The translations under genes were made by a program, and so were the position numbers. From an uncultured Lachnospiraceae bacterium (GTDB lineage: Bacteria; Bacillota; Clostridia; Lachnospirales; Lachnospiraceae), in contig CAJUDQ010000022.1 in NCBI GenBank assembly GCA_910585215.1, forward strand, positions 1-14,252: a stretch of 14,252 nt of DNA, in the 5' to 3' direction. Within the stretch, counting starts at the first letter, position 1. Each line of letters opens with the position of its first letter. Below the pieces are notes generated by a model. That model was not told the DNA's origin, did no database searches, and was given only the letters and a program-made list of their open reading frames with translations. Below, in pieces: positions 7,169 to 14,241 of this stretch.

Positions 7169-7408
7169 TTATTGTTTCAAACTATCTTTATAGCTTTCTA
7201 TTTTATTGGCCAGAGCTACAGAAGATAATAAAAGATCATAATCCAAAAAATCATCGCTTAATTCTATTTGAAGTTTATCTTCAATTCTTACAATAAAATC
7301 CATAAATTGTATTGAATCACTAATATAATCTCTGATATCAAAATCCTGTTCTTGGTCCAATACAAAAAATCCCATATCCTCTAAAATATTAATTAATATC
7401 TCATTCAT
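7169..7408 (-). CDS. acyl-carrier-like protein of the peptide maturation system
   Basis: This 79-residue acidic protein is of acyl/peptidyl carrier size. The stretch DYISDSIQFMDFIVRIEDKL resembles the DSL-type phosphopantetheine site, with Ser32 (in DSI) in the position that would carry the cofactor, followed by the usual acidic helix and an ELSDDF segment. It lies 18 nt after the radical SAM gene and just before the precursor gene. No adenylation, condensation or ketosynthase gene is present in the window, so it is not part of a visible NRPS or PKS line. It matches my memory of the acyl carrier-related protein (TIGR04067) that accompanies clostridial radical SAM Cys-rich peptide systems. Its job there is not known to me; a scaffold or acyl-transfer role is conjecture. 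The ribosome binding site is AAAGGA, 8 nt before the ATG. Confidence 0.8.
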   Translation of the reverse strand: MNEILINILEDMGFFVLDQEQDFDIRDYISDSIQFMDFIVRIEDKLQIELSDDFLDYDLLLSSVALANKIESYKDSLKQ

Positions 7409-7426
7409 AATGATTCCTTTCGTTTC

Positions 7427-8788
7427 TTATATTGTTTCAAACTTCATTTTCTTATCTAAAAATACTAAATAATTACCCAAATTTTCTTTATAATCTCTCA
7501 TTGTACATTTATTTTCAAATACAGAGACATTTTCTCTTAATGGACAACTCACATTATAACAACATGGTAAATAAAAGCACTCTTTACACTCTGGATTTTT
7601 CAACTTATCCTTAATATACCATCTGTTATTTAAATCAGCATCTATGTCTATATCTCCATTTGGAAGTATCTTTCCCAAAGAATTTTCACCTTTTTCAAAA
7701 TGAATGGTACATCGATACAAAGTTAAGTCAGAACCTATGGTAAAGGAGTTTTTATACGCAGCATAGCATACTAAATTCATTGGTTCAAATGCAGATATTG
7801 CATCTGCAAAATTAATGAGACTATTATTATAAACACCTTTCTCCTTTAACTTATCATAAATATTTTTTCCCTTTACCAATTTATCCTCGATACCCTTGAT
7901 TTGCTCACCTCCATAATTATCAGTAATGGCAAATCTGATATTAAATCTTTCATCTTTTCCAAATAAATCGTCATAATATTTTACAAACTCATCCAGCTTA
8001 TCCAAAATATTTTTTGTAACATTCACCCGAACCGTTATGCTTGCAAATTTATACTTGTTCTTTGGTAAATCTCTTATGCTGATTAAATTTTTCATGATTC
8101 TGTCAAAAGTACCACTGCCATCACCTTTGACACGCTGAGAATCATGCTGTTCCTTTAAGCCATCTACTGTAATCTGATATGCAGTTACCCTGAATTGGTA
8201 CAGTTTCTCAAAAGTATCTGCATCAAGAAGATATGCATTTGTTGTGATATTTGATGAATATTGCATTTTTCTAACATCGCACATTTTCTTCACATTGCTC
8301 ATAATATATTCTATTACATCCATTGCAAGAAGCGGCTCACCTCCAAACCATGATATATGGAGATGGTTTGACCGTGAAATACATTTCTGAACATATCTTA
8401 ATAATGTTTTTTGGTCTTCCTTACTCATTTTACCTTTTTCAAAGGTTTCATAACAATATTTACATCTGAAATTACATTGTTCTGTAGGCATAATAGTGAG
8501 AGAATATCCATCACCCATTACGGTGTTATAATACATTGCTTTCACTCTAAATTCTTCATCTATTTTTTCATCTATCAGATAGCCCTTATCATATAAATAA
8601 CTGACAAATTTATCTTCTCTATTTAGTGAAATATTTTTCAAATTTATAATTTCATTCAATCTGTCAATATGTTGGCTGCTTACTTTGCAAAAACTATCTG
8701 TTCCCTTGAAAAAATTACACATAAGATAATCGCCCTGCTCATCTTTATAAAAATAATTGTACTTTGATGGTTTTAATAACATTTCCAT
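7427..8788 (-). CDS. ccpM: radical SAM/SPASM peptide maturase (CcpM-like)
   Basis: This 453-residue enzyme is expected to cleave S-adenosylmethionine reductively at a [4Fe-4S] cluster and modify the precursor peptide. Residues 1-95 form an N-terminal domain of the kind that precedes many SPASM maturases and may bind the leader. The radical SAM motif is Cys105, Cys109 and Cys112 in EQCNFRCKYCYE; SAM-binding WFGGEP is at 147-152. The C-terminal SPASM-like region holds Cys341, 360, 401, 404, 409, 410, 415 and 428, enough for auxiliary [4Fe-4S] clusters. Such enzymes make sactipeptide or ranthipeptide thioethers from Cys, which fits the Cys-repeat precursor encoded about 350 bp downstream. It starts 21 nt after agrB, with AAGGAG upstream. 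The symbol reflects resemblance to the clostridial Cys-rich peptide maturase family from memory; the radical SAM/SPASM assignment itself is firm. Confidence 0.9.
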   Translation of the reverse strand: MEMLLKPSKYNYFYKDEQGDYLMCNFFKGTDSFCKVSSQHIDRLNEIINLKNISLNREDKFVSYLYDKGYLIDEKIDEEFRVKAMYYNTVMGDGYSLTIMPTEQCNFRCKYCYETFEKGKMSKEDQKTLLRYVQKCISRSNHLHISWFGGEPLLAMDVIEYIMSNVKKMCDVRKMQYSSNITTNAYLLDADTFEKLYQFRVTAYQITVDGLKEQHDSQRVKGDGSGTFDRIMKNLISIRDLPKNKYKFASITVRVNVTKNILDKLDEFVKYYDDLFGKDERFNIRFAITDNYGGEQIKGIEDKLVKGKNIYDKLKEKGVYNNSLINFADAISAFEPMNLVCYAAYKNSFTIGSDLTLYRCTIHFEKGENSLGKILPNGDIDIDADLNNRWYIKDKLKNPECKECFYLPCCYNVSCPLRENVSVFENKCTMRDYKENLGNYLVFLDKKMKFETI

Positions 8789-8809
8789 ATTTTCTCCTTT
8801 TTGCTTATT

Positions 8810-9376
8810 TTAGCAATATTTTGCAATATATCCCATAATCAGCAGTGCCGAAACCAGTATCTGAGCACTAAAGGATAACATTACACAGATATCAGCTCCA
8901 ATCAATTTGAAAATAATTGTCAAAAAAATGATAATGGTACTGTGAATCTTTGCTCTCTGTCTGCATCTTTTTTTGTGTTCCTGTTCCAGAAAATGATTCG
9001 GATTATCACAGGGAGCTAATGTCCAAATACATAATCCAGAAAGAACTAAGCCTATAATTAACACAACCCACCCTATACAAATACTATGGGATAACATAAT
9101 TATAAACTGTATAATTGCACATGATACAATATAACAGGAATACCATTTTTTCATATGAATACCCCCGCAATATATGCGCAACGGAAAGAAAAATACAAGG
9201 AAAATACAACATTCTATTAGTTTTTCATTGATAATAGCTAACAAAAAAAGTGTGAATAAATTTACAAAATATAATAAAATGCCTTCTATTGCATATCGAT
9301 AAAAATCCCTGTCTTTTGATTCTACTACCTTTTTGGTTACCAATAGGTCCACTAACTTTTCAGCAACCTTATACAT
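8810..9376 (-). CDS. agrB: AgrB, membrane peptidase/cyclase for the autoinducer peptide
   Basis: This 188-residue integral membrane protein has several hydrophobic segments. AgrB cuts the C-terminal tail from AgrD and forms the thiolactone ring. The family signature RIYCGGIHMKKWYSCY is present, with catalytic His74 and Cys81 seven residues apart, the same spacing as His77/Cys84 of Staphylococcus AgrB. It begins 5 nt after the agrD stop codon and ends 21 nt before the radical SAM gene. Signal production is thus physically in the same transcript as the peptide-modifying enzyme. Order here is D then B, while staphylococci have B then D. A related use of AgrB-like enzymes on non-signal peptides exists, but the adjacent agrD makes the signalling role clear. 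Confidence 0.95.
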   Translation of the reverse strand: MYKVAEKLVDLLVTKKVVESKDRDFYRYAIEGILLYFVNLFTLFLLAIINEKLIECCIFLVFFFPLRIYCGGIHMKKWYSCYIVSCAIIQFIIMLSHSICIGWVVLIIGLVLSGLCIWTLAPCDNPNHFLEQEHKKRCRQRAKIHSTIIIFLTIIFKLIGADICVMLSFSAQILVSALLIMGYIAKYC

Positions 9377-9381
9377 AATAC

Positions 9382-9555
9382 TTATATGCCTTTCTTATTA
9401 TCGCCTTTTCTTTGTGATGACTGATTTTGATTTAATATCTCTCCACGCTTACATGCTTTTGGCTGATATAAAACAAGCGGGCAAACATGCTCGTTCATCT
9501 TATCTCCTACTGCTCCTATCCCATTCTTCAACAATATTTCTATAAATTTTTTCAT
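9382..9555 (-). CDS. agrD: AgrD, cyclic thiolactone autoinducer precursor
   Basis: This 57-residue peptide starts at ATG 9555 with AGGAGGT 6 nt upstream. Residues 1-20 (starts MKKFIEILLKNGIGAVG) form the expected amphipathic N-terminal helix. Cys25 begins CPLVL, followed by YQPK, which aligns with Listeria AgrD (CFMFV then YEPKSP, from memory). By that alignment the predicted ring is Cys25-Pro-Leu-Val-Leu29 closed as a thiolactone, with AgrB cutting after Leu29; the length of the exocyclic N-terminal tail cannot be read from sequence. Two oddities: the second Pro usual in the PKxP element is replaced by Cys35, and the C-terminal tail is long (28 residues) and basic rather than acidic. It lies directly upstream of agrB, 5 nt apart. 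Confidence 0.9.
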   Translation of the reverse strand: MKKFIEILLKNGIGAVGDKMNEHVCPLVLYQPKACKRGEILNQNQSSQRKGDNKKGI

Positions 9556-9606
9556 TACAATACCTCCTATAATTCTTATAAACCTGTTTTATTTATTGTA
9601 TATTTT

Positions 9607-9663
9607 ATCATAACAAAATTCATTTTACGCTACTTGTAAAAAAACATGCAGATTTTGTAAAAA
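9607..9663 (-). promoter_or_regulatory. agrD operon promoter with LytTR-type direct-repeat operator
   Basis: On the minus strand an extended -10 (TGTTATGAT) covers 9615-9607. The position 17 bp further upstream (9635-9630) reads AAGTAG, a poor -35, so activation by a regulator is expected. Two identical 9-mers (TTGTAAAAA on plus; TTTTTACAA on minus) lie at 9634-9642 and 9655-9663, repeating with a 21-bp period and 12-bp spacer, and the nearer one overlaps the -35. Tandem 9-bp repeats two helical turns apart are the known layout for LytTR regulators such as AgrA, although the letters differ from the staphylococcal site. The leader to the agrD start is about 40-45 nt. In the rest of the gap (9664-9783) I see nothing but AT-rich sequence. 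Confidence 0.6.
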
Positions 9664-9783
9664 TTCGTTGTTTTTAGTTTATACCTATTTGGTTAAAAAT
9701 TGTTTTCATCTTTTATATTTATTTATAGCTGACTTTTTTATTATTATAAATTATATAAATATCTATGTTTTTATGAAAACAAC

Positions 9784-9841
9784 ATAAAAAATAAGATTCC
9801 ATTTTAATATGACCTAAGTACAAAAAAATGAAATCCTTATT
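9784..9841 (-). terminator. intrinsic terminator after the histidine kinase gene
   Basis: The segments 9825-9841 and 9790-9805 are complementary over about 16 bp with one mismatch and one bulge, enclosing a loop of about 19 nt. On the minus strand the stem runs into ATTTTTTATG. The hairpin begins about 11 nt after the kinase stop codon. It should separate the regulator transcript from the agrD-led operon, which has its own promoter downstream. Confidence 0.7.
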
Positions 9842-9852
9842 TAAAAAATTTT

Positions 9853-11214
9853 CTATTGACCTTTATTTTCCCCATTTTTATCAAATTCATATAGCAAAAT
9901 ATCTATAACAAACATTCCATACTCTGTCCGCCATTCAATAATACCATTGTATTTCTTTATGATTTCCTTGACATTTCTCATACCAATCCCATGTATTTTT
10001 TTATCATTTTTTGTCGTTGCCGGCAACGAATTATCTACAGAATTGCCAGCCCCAATTTCTTCACCATCGTATGTATTCTTTATCAAAATTACAAGATTAG
10101 ACATTTTATATTGAATTTTTAATATAATTTCAGGCTTTTTCTTGTTCATTAATTTCTCACATGCTTCAATCGCATTATCTAAAAGATTTCCTAAAATAAT
10201 AACCATATCCAGACTATCATATTTCATATTAGGAGGTATATATAGTTCTGTTACCATATCAATTCCTTTAGATAAAGCACTGCCTTTTTTCATATCTATT
10301 ATGGAATCTATCATAAGATTTTCCGAATCTGTATCATGAAATATTGTATCATAAGTTATACCAATATTTTTCAAATATTTTTCTATTTCATACATACATT
10401 CTTCCGGTTTTCTTTTTTCTTTTGCATCCTCACAAAGCTTTTGTATAATACTCAAATGATTATTGATATCATGCTGAAAATGACAGACATCTTTTCTTGT
10501 CTGTTGAATATCCTGATACCTCTCCTGATATACAGCTATCTGTTTTTGATAAATTCTTGTTTCCATTTCTATTTTTCTTTTTTCCAAAGATATAGAATAA
10601 AAATAGTAGCTTAAAAAATTTAAACAAATTAAAATAACCAATACTATTACATACCCCATTGAAAAGTTATTGTAATTTATCATATTCATGGTAAGAACAA
10701 GCACTGCCACAAAACATCCTCCAGAAATAAGTAAAATTCCCAACCAATCTTTTATAGAAGTTTCACCCTTTATCTGATGTTTACAATAATAAATAATAAC
10801 ATGAAAAAATATAAAAGCCAACATTTGCGTTAAAATCAATATTAAACTAGAAATTTTTATATCATTAGAAATCAAATTCAAATCACATATTTCAAATATG
10901 ATTACTACGTTAATAAGTAGTATCTCTAAAACCGTAATTACAACACTGAACGCCAGAGTTATAAATAATTTCTTTTTCCATGAACCATCACCTATCAAAA
11001 AAACTATTATTTCTAATAATATAAGATATACCAGTCCATTTATTCCTGGAGAGTCTGCCATTTTGACAATACTTCTGTCCACTATTTCCAATAAAATCCA
11101 TAAAAGAGGCATCCAGACAACAGAATGTCTTAATCCAAGTATTTCCTTTAAGTATATGGTAAACACAAACATTTGCAGTATGCTTACCATGCTCTGCATT
11201 AAAATATTTTCCAT
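9853..11214 (-). CDS. agrC: AgrC-type sensor histidine kinase
   Basis: This 453-residue membrane kinase is expected to sense the thiolactone peptide and phosphorylate the adjacent LytTR regulator. The first 200 or so residues hold about six or seven hydrophobic segments, as in AgrC. A coiled linker (KRKIEMETRIYQKQIAVYQE) leads to the phosphorylation box FQHDINNHLSI (His at about 245), then a GHKL ATPase with N-box ILGNLLDNAIEACE (about 341) and G-box HGIGMRNVKEI (about 408). I place the start at ATG 11214, with AGAAGGG 7 nt upstream. A longer frame from 11337 would overlap the regulator gene by about 100 nt and has no ribosome binding site. It follows the regulator by 22 nt and is closed by the terminator at 9784-9841. 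The symbol rests on topology plus the neighbouring agrD and agrB. Confidence 0.9.
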   Translation of the reverse strand: MENILMQSMVSILQMFVFTIYLKEILGLRHSVVWMPLLWILLEIVDRSIVKMADSPGINGLVYLILLEIIVFLIGDGSWKKKLFITLAFSVVITVLEILLINVVIIFEICDLNLISNDIKISSLILILTQMLAFIFFHVIIYYCKHQIKGETSIKDWLGILLISGGCFVAVLVLTMNMINYNNFSMGYVIVLVILICLNFLSYYFYSISLEKRKIEMETRIYQKQIAVYQERYQDIQQTRKDVCHFQHDINNHLSIIQKLCEDAKEKRKPEECMYEIEKYLKNIGITYDTIFHDTDSENLMIDSIIDMKKGSALSKGIDMVTELYIPPNMKYDSLDMVIILGNLLDNAIEACEKLMNKKKPEIILKIQYKMSNLVILIKNTYDGEEIGAGNSVDNSLPATTKNDKKIHGIGMRNVKEIIKKYNGIIEWRTEYGMFVIDILLYEFDKNGENKGQ

Positions 11215-11236
11215 TTTCATACCCTTCTTTATAATT

Positions 11237-11959
11237 CTATGATAATTTCCACATTTCCATACACCATTTTCGAACTGCCACCCGATACTTTTGACTAATA
11301 TTAAACATATATTTTTTACTATCAATTTCCAAAGCAACAGTATAATAGTTTATCTCTTTTAAATATCTTGTATTAATTATTACTGACTGATTAATCCGTA
11401 AAAAGTTGTTGCTTAACTGGTTCAATTTCTTTTCTACCTCTTCCATTTTACCATAAAATATCCCTTGACTCTCTGATTTCATAATAAGAATCTTTCTTTT
11501 TTCACTGGTAATATAATAAATTTCTTTTAAATATACTCGGTAAAAATGACTTTTATAATTATATTCAAATACTGGCATACTTTCACACTGCTTCAATGCC
11601 ATATAAAAAACATGTTCTATATCCTTTTTTTTTAACGGTTTTTTAATAAATCCACATGGCTGCACATCAAAAACATCATATACATATTGACAATGTCCTG
11701 TAATAAAAATAATAACCACTGTTGGATATTTCTTCCTCAATTTTTCTGCTATATGAATTCCATTATATAATCCGATTTCTATATCCAAAAATACAATATC
11801 ATAAGGATACATTTCCTCAATTTCATATATAAAGTCCTTTGCCTCATGAAAAAGGAAAATATCCATTCTACTATCCAAATCTTTCTGAATATTACAAAGA
11901 TAAGCTTTAACTTCTTCTGTTATTTCTTTTTCATCATCGCAAATAGCAATACGCATCAT
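11237..11959 (-). CDS. agrA: AgrA-type LytTR response regulator
   Basis: This 240-residue regulator has a receiver domain at about 1-120 with acidic pocket Asp8/Asp9 (AICDDE), phosphoacceptor Asp59 (IVFLDIE), a switch Thr in FITGH and Lys in IKKPLKK. A LytTR DNA-binding domain occupies about 135-240, with the typical LRINQSVIINTRYLKEI segment. It is the partner of the kinase encoded 22 nt downstream and the natural candidate to bind the direct repeats before agrD. The start is ATG 11959 or the adjacent ATG 11956; GGGGGA lies just upstream. Gene order regulator-kinase-agrD-agrB is a rearrangement of the staphylococcal B-D-C-A order. Confidence 0.92.
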   Translation of the reverse strand: MMRIAICDDEKEITEEVKAYLCNIQKDLDSRMDIFLFHEAKDFIYEIEEMYPYDIVFLDIEIGLYNGIHIAEKLRKKYPTVVIIFITGHCQYVYDVFDVQPCGFIKKPLKKKDIEHVFYMALKQCESMPVFEYNYKSHFYRVYLKEIYYITSEKRKILIMKSESQGIFYGKMEEVEKKLNQLSNNFLRINQSVIINTRYLKEINYYTVALEIDSKKYMFNISQKYRVAVRKWCMEMWKLS

Positions 11960-11994
11960 TTGTCCCCCATTTCACATTTATTTAAAGTTATATT

Positions 11995-12003
11995 ATTATA
12001 CCA
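11995..12003 (-). promoter_or_regulatory. extended -10 promoter of the regulator-kinase pair
   Basis: TGGTATAAT on the minus strand (12003-11995) gives a consensus -10 with an extended TG element, about 35 nt before the regulator start. The -35 region is poor. A 10-bp inverted repeat (CAAATTTTTG at 12002-12011, complement at 12050-12059) spans the upstream region and overlaps the extended -10 by 2 nt; it could be an operator or only AT-rich symmetry. No clear terminator for mutY was found in 12004-12117. Confidence 0.5.
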
Positions 12004-12117
12004 AATTTTTGTATATTTTAAAATATTAATTTATAAGAATATATAAATTCAAAAATTTGATAAATAAAATATTTAAATCTTATTTAACATTCAGACTAGG
12101 TCAGTAAAAGAAACTGT

Positions 12118-13173
12118 TTACACCATATATTTTATATAAGCTGCAAATGCTGCCGGAATCGGATATTTCTCTTTTGCCTCCTTTATATCTACATACAGCA
12201 TACCGCTTCTGTCTTTCTCTAACTCATCCACCCATACTTCATACCCTGTCATATGCCATTCCACATGTGAAAAAATATGTTTTGCTTTTTCTAATTTCTG
12301 AATCCTAATTGGTGACAATCCCTGTTCCTTTATCCATAGAACTGCTTCTTCCTCAGATAAATGTCCCTCTGTATTCGGAAACTCATACATTCCCGCAAGA
12401 AGTCCTTTCTCTTCTCTTTTATGCAAAACAATATTCCCCTGCTGTTTTACGATAAAAATTGTTTTGTTTTCTGTTTTTCTTGCTTTTTTTACCGTCTTTA
12501 CCGGAATTTCCTTTATTTTATCCTCCAGTCTTGCTCGGCAGAATTTCTTCCACGGACATTCCTGACATAATGGGTCTCCATTTGGCACACATATTGTTGC
12601 GCCAAGTTCCATTAATGCCTGATTAAATTCACCGGATTGACCTTTGGGAATAACTTTTATCAATACTTTTTCTATCTCTGTTTTTACAGACTGTTTTGTA
12701 ATATCCGAAATATCTGCACTTACCCTTGTGATTACCCGCAATACATTTCCATCTACCGCCGGAACCGGTATCTGATAAGCAATCGAGGCTATTGCTCCTG
12801 CAGTATAACTTCCAATCCCCTTTAACTTTAAAAGTGATTCATAATCTGCCGGAAGGCTTCCTTTATATTCTTTCATAACGGTCTTTGCTGCCGTCTGCAT
12901 ATTTTTCACCCGATTATAATAACCAAGCCCCTCCCAGAGCTTTAATAACCGTTCTTCCTCACATTCCGCCAAGTCTTTGATATTGGGCAGAGCTTTTATA
13001 AACCGTTCAAAATAAGGTATTACCGCATGTACTCTGGTCTGCTGCAGCATAATTTCAGATACCCATACTCTGTAAGGGGTAGGCGTTTCCCGCCAGGGAA
13101 GAACTCTTGCATGTTTTTTATACCATTTTAATAATGGCTCTACAATGATATCAAACTCAAAATCTGTCAACAT
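12118..13173 (-). CDS. mutY: adenine DNA glycosylase MutY
   Basis: This 351-residue base-excision repair enzyme removes adenine mispaired with 8-oxoguanine. The N-terminal helix-hairpin-helix glycosylase domain has LPWRETPTPYRVWVSEIMLQ (catalytic Glu in the SEIMLQQTRV motif), the hairpin LKGIGSYTAGAIASIA and the catalytic Asp in VDGNVLRV. The iron-sulfur loop reads CVPNGDPLCQECPWKKFC, that is C-X7-C-X2-C-X5-C, one residue longer in the first gap than in E. coli MutY. The NUDIX-like C-terminal domain (about 230-351) has LLAGMYEFP and a FSHVEWHM motif for 8-oxoguanine recognition. The ribosome binding site is GGGAGA. It is a housekeeping gene with no evident link to the peptide cluster, and marks the edge of conserved chromosome. 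Confidence 0.97.
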   Translation of the reverse strand: MLTDFEFDIIVEPLLKWYKKHARVLPWRETPTPYRVWVSEIMLQQTRVHAVIPYFERFIKALPNIKDLAECEEERLLKLWEGLGYYNRVKNMQTAAKTVMKEYKGSLPADYESLLKLKGIGSYTAGAIASIAYQIPVPAVDGNVLRVITRVSADISDITKQSVKTEIEKVLIKVIPKGQSGEFNQALMELGATICVPNGDPLCQECPWKKFCRARLEDKIKEIPVKTVKKARKTENKTIFIVKQQGNIVLHKREEKGLLAGMYEFPNTEGHLSEEEAVLWIKEQGLSPIRIQKLEKAKHIFSHVEWHMTGYEVWVDELEKDRSGMLYVDIKEAKEKYPIPAAFAAYIKYMV

Positions 13174-13212
13174 ATTTTTCTCCCTATTACTTTTGATATT
13201 TATTTTAAACAG

Positions 13213-13239
13213 ACAGAAAATTTATAAATTGTTTTCTGT
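13213..13239 (-). terminator. weak hairpin between nucleotidyltransferase and mutY
   Basis: ACAGAAAA at 13213-13220 pairs with its complement at 13232-13239 around an 11-nt loop. On the minus strand it is followed by CTGTTTAAAAT, a poor U tract. It may end the nucleotidyltransferase transcript about 60 nt after that gene, but the stem is AT-rich and the call is uncertain. Confidence 0.3.
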
Positions 13240-13300
13240 AAAATTGTTTTTCCTTATATCTTATTTTTTCCTGTATTTTTATTTTGTCACATATTCTGCT

Positions 13301-14053
13301 TTAACATAAGCCATACTTCAGCATATATTCTGCAAACTCTTTCATTAACATATTGTCCACTGCAAACGCTCTGTCATCTGTATAATTTTCTAAAGCCGCT
13401 TCTATCACAGGAATATAAACAGATGGAAGATTTTCCAAGCCCCATATGCCTCCCTGTTCCTTTGAAAGAACTAATTCGTCCTTTTCATATGCACAAATAC
13501 GGCACAAATTTAAAATATAGTATATCGGATTATCAAAAATTTCATGCTGTGCCTCTTTGATATCACATTTTATGCTGTCAAGATAATCTGCTTTTGGAAC
13601 ATCTCCAAATACTTTGTTAATATCTTTTCCACAAAGTGTATATCCAATCTTTTTTGTCACTGTAAAATGGGCGGCTAAATCCTTATCTGTTCCTTTCATT
13701 TCCATACAGTACTGTTCCAGATTATTTCTGCATCTCTCCAGATAATAATTGGAAAAGTGCAGTTCAAATGGAGTTGGATAAATAAATGTTTGACAATACT
13801 TCTCAAGAATTACACTCATCTCAAACCCTTTTGGTGGTGCCAAGTGCTCCAGTTCCAACAAAATTTGAATCATCTGCATTTTTTCGTTTAAAGAAGGCTC
13901 CTGTTTGATTACTGTCAGAAAGTCAATATCACTTTTATTCCAGCGAAAACAGTGAAATGCAAGAGAACCATGAATATAGATTCCAACAAGATTATTTTTT
14001 AATATTTTATTGTAGCCCTCTGATATTTTCTTTAATATTTCTTCAATTTTCAT
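13301..14053 (-). CDS. nucleotidyltransferase, aminoglycoside adenylyltransferase-like
   Basis: This 250-residue protein has an N-terminal nucleotidyltransferase core: HGSLAFHCFRWNKSDIDFLT gives the Gly29-Ser30 motif and the metal-binding Asp42 and Asp44. The C-terminal half carries a segment with LSKEQGGIWGLENLP, similar to the SK...W...LP pattern of AadA/ANT(9) enzymes (DUF4111-type domain). Relatives transfer AMP to streptomycin or spectinomycin, but many chromosomal clostridial members have unknown substrates, and this one should not be assumed to give resistance. The ATG at 14053 lacks a clear ribosome binding site, unlike most genes in the window, so either expression is low or the start is misjudged. 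Function beyond nucleotidyl transfer is not readable. Confidence 0.82.
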   Translation of the reverse strand: MKIEEILKKISEGYNKILKNNLVGIYIHGSLAFHCFRWNKSDIDFLTVIKQEPSLNEKMQMIQILLELEHLAPPKGFEMSVILEKYCQTFIYPTPFELHFSNYYLERCRNNLEQYCMEMKGTDKDLAAHFTVTKKIGYTLCGKDINKVFGDVPKADYLDSIKCDIKEAQHEIFDNPIYYILNLCRICAYEKDELVLSKEQGGIWGLENLPSVYIPVIEAALENYTDDRAFAVDNMLMKEFAEYMLKYGLC

Positions 14054-14210
14054 TTTTTATCATGCTGCAAATTATATTATATATAATTAATATTTTATTT
14101 TTGTGTGCCAATCCTGCTGGAGAAGGCTTTAAATGTCTGCAGCACTATCCTCCTTATATTGTATATATTTTAGGGATTATTTTACAAAGACAAACAGGTT
14201 TTGTTTTATT

Positions 14211-14241
14211 ATAATACTATTTTTTATTTTACATTTGTCAA
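14211..14241 (-). promoter_or_regulatory. possible promoter upstream of the nucleotidyltransferase
   Basis: On the minus strand a perfect -35 TTGACA (14241-14236) is followed 19 nt later by TATTAT (14216-14211); a better TATAAT at 14213-14208 is 22 nt away, which is too far. The leader would be about 150 nt. It contains AAGGAGG before a 16-codon GTG frame (14145-14095), which might be a leader peptide or chance. Nothing else is visible in 14054-14252. Confidence 0.4.

Noticed and set aside
7169..7408. Evidence of an NRPS or PKS cluster from the carrier-like protein
   Set aside because: No adenylation, condensation, ketosynthase or thioesterase gene is present; the neighbours are RiPP enzymes.
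10336..10614. Plus-strand 92-codon open frame
   Set aside because: Antisense to the well-supported kinase phosphorylation region; Phe/Ile-rich product typical of a shadow frame.
10898..11242. Plus-strand 114-codon open frame
   Set aside because: It lies antisense to the histidine kinase's membrane region; its composition is that of the reverse complement of hydrophobic codons, with no ribosome binding site or family features.
11215..11337. N-terminal extension of the histidine kinase
   Set aside because: It would overlap the regulator gene by about 100 nt without a ribosome binding site, whereas AGAAGGG precedes the ATG at 11214.
13301..14053. Acquired aminoglycoside resistance gene
   Set aside because: Only the general nucleotidyltransferase and AadA-like C-terminal pattern are visible; no mobile element is nearby and base composition matches the neighbours, so a resistance call is not supported.
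14095..14145. Minus-strand 16-codon GTG frame with AAGGAGG upstream
   Set aside because: Too short to support as a gene; mentioned only as a possible leader peptide before the nucleotidyltransferase.
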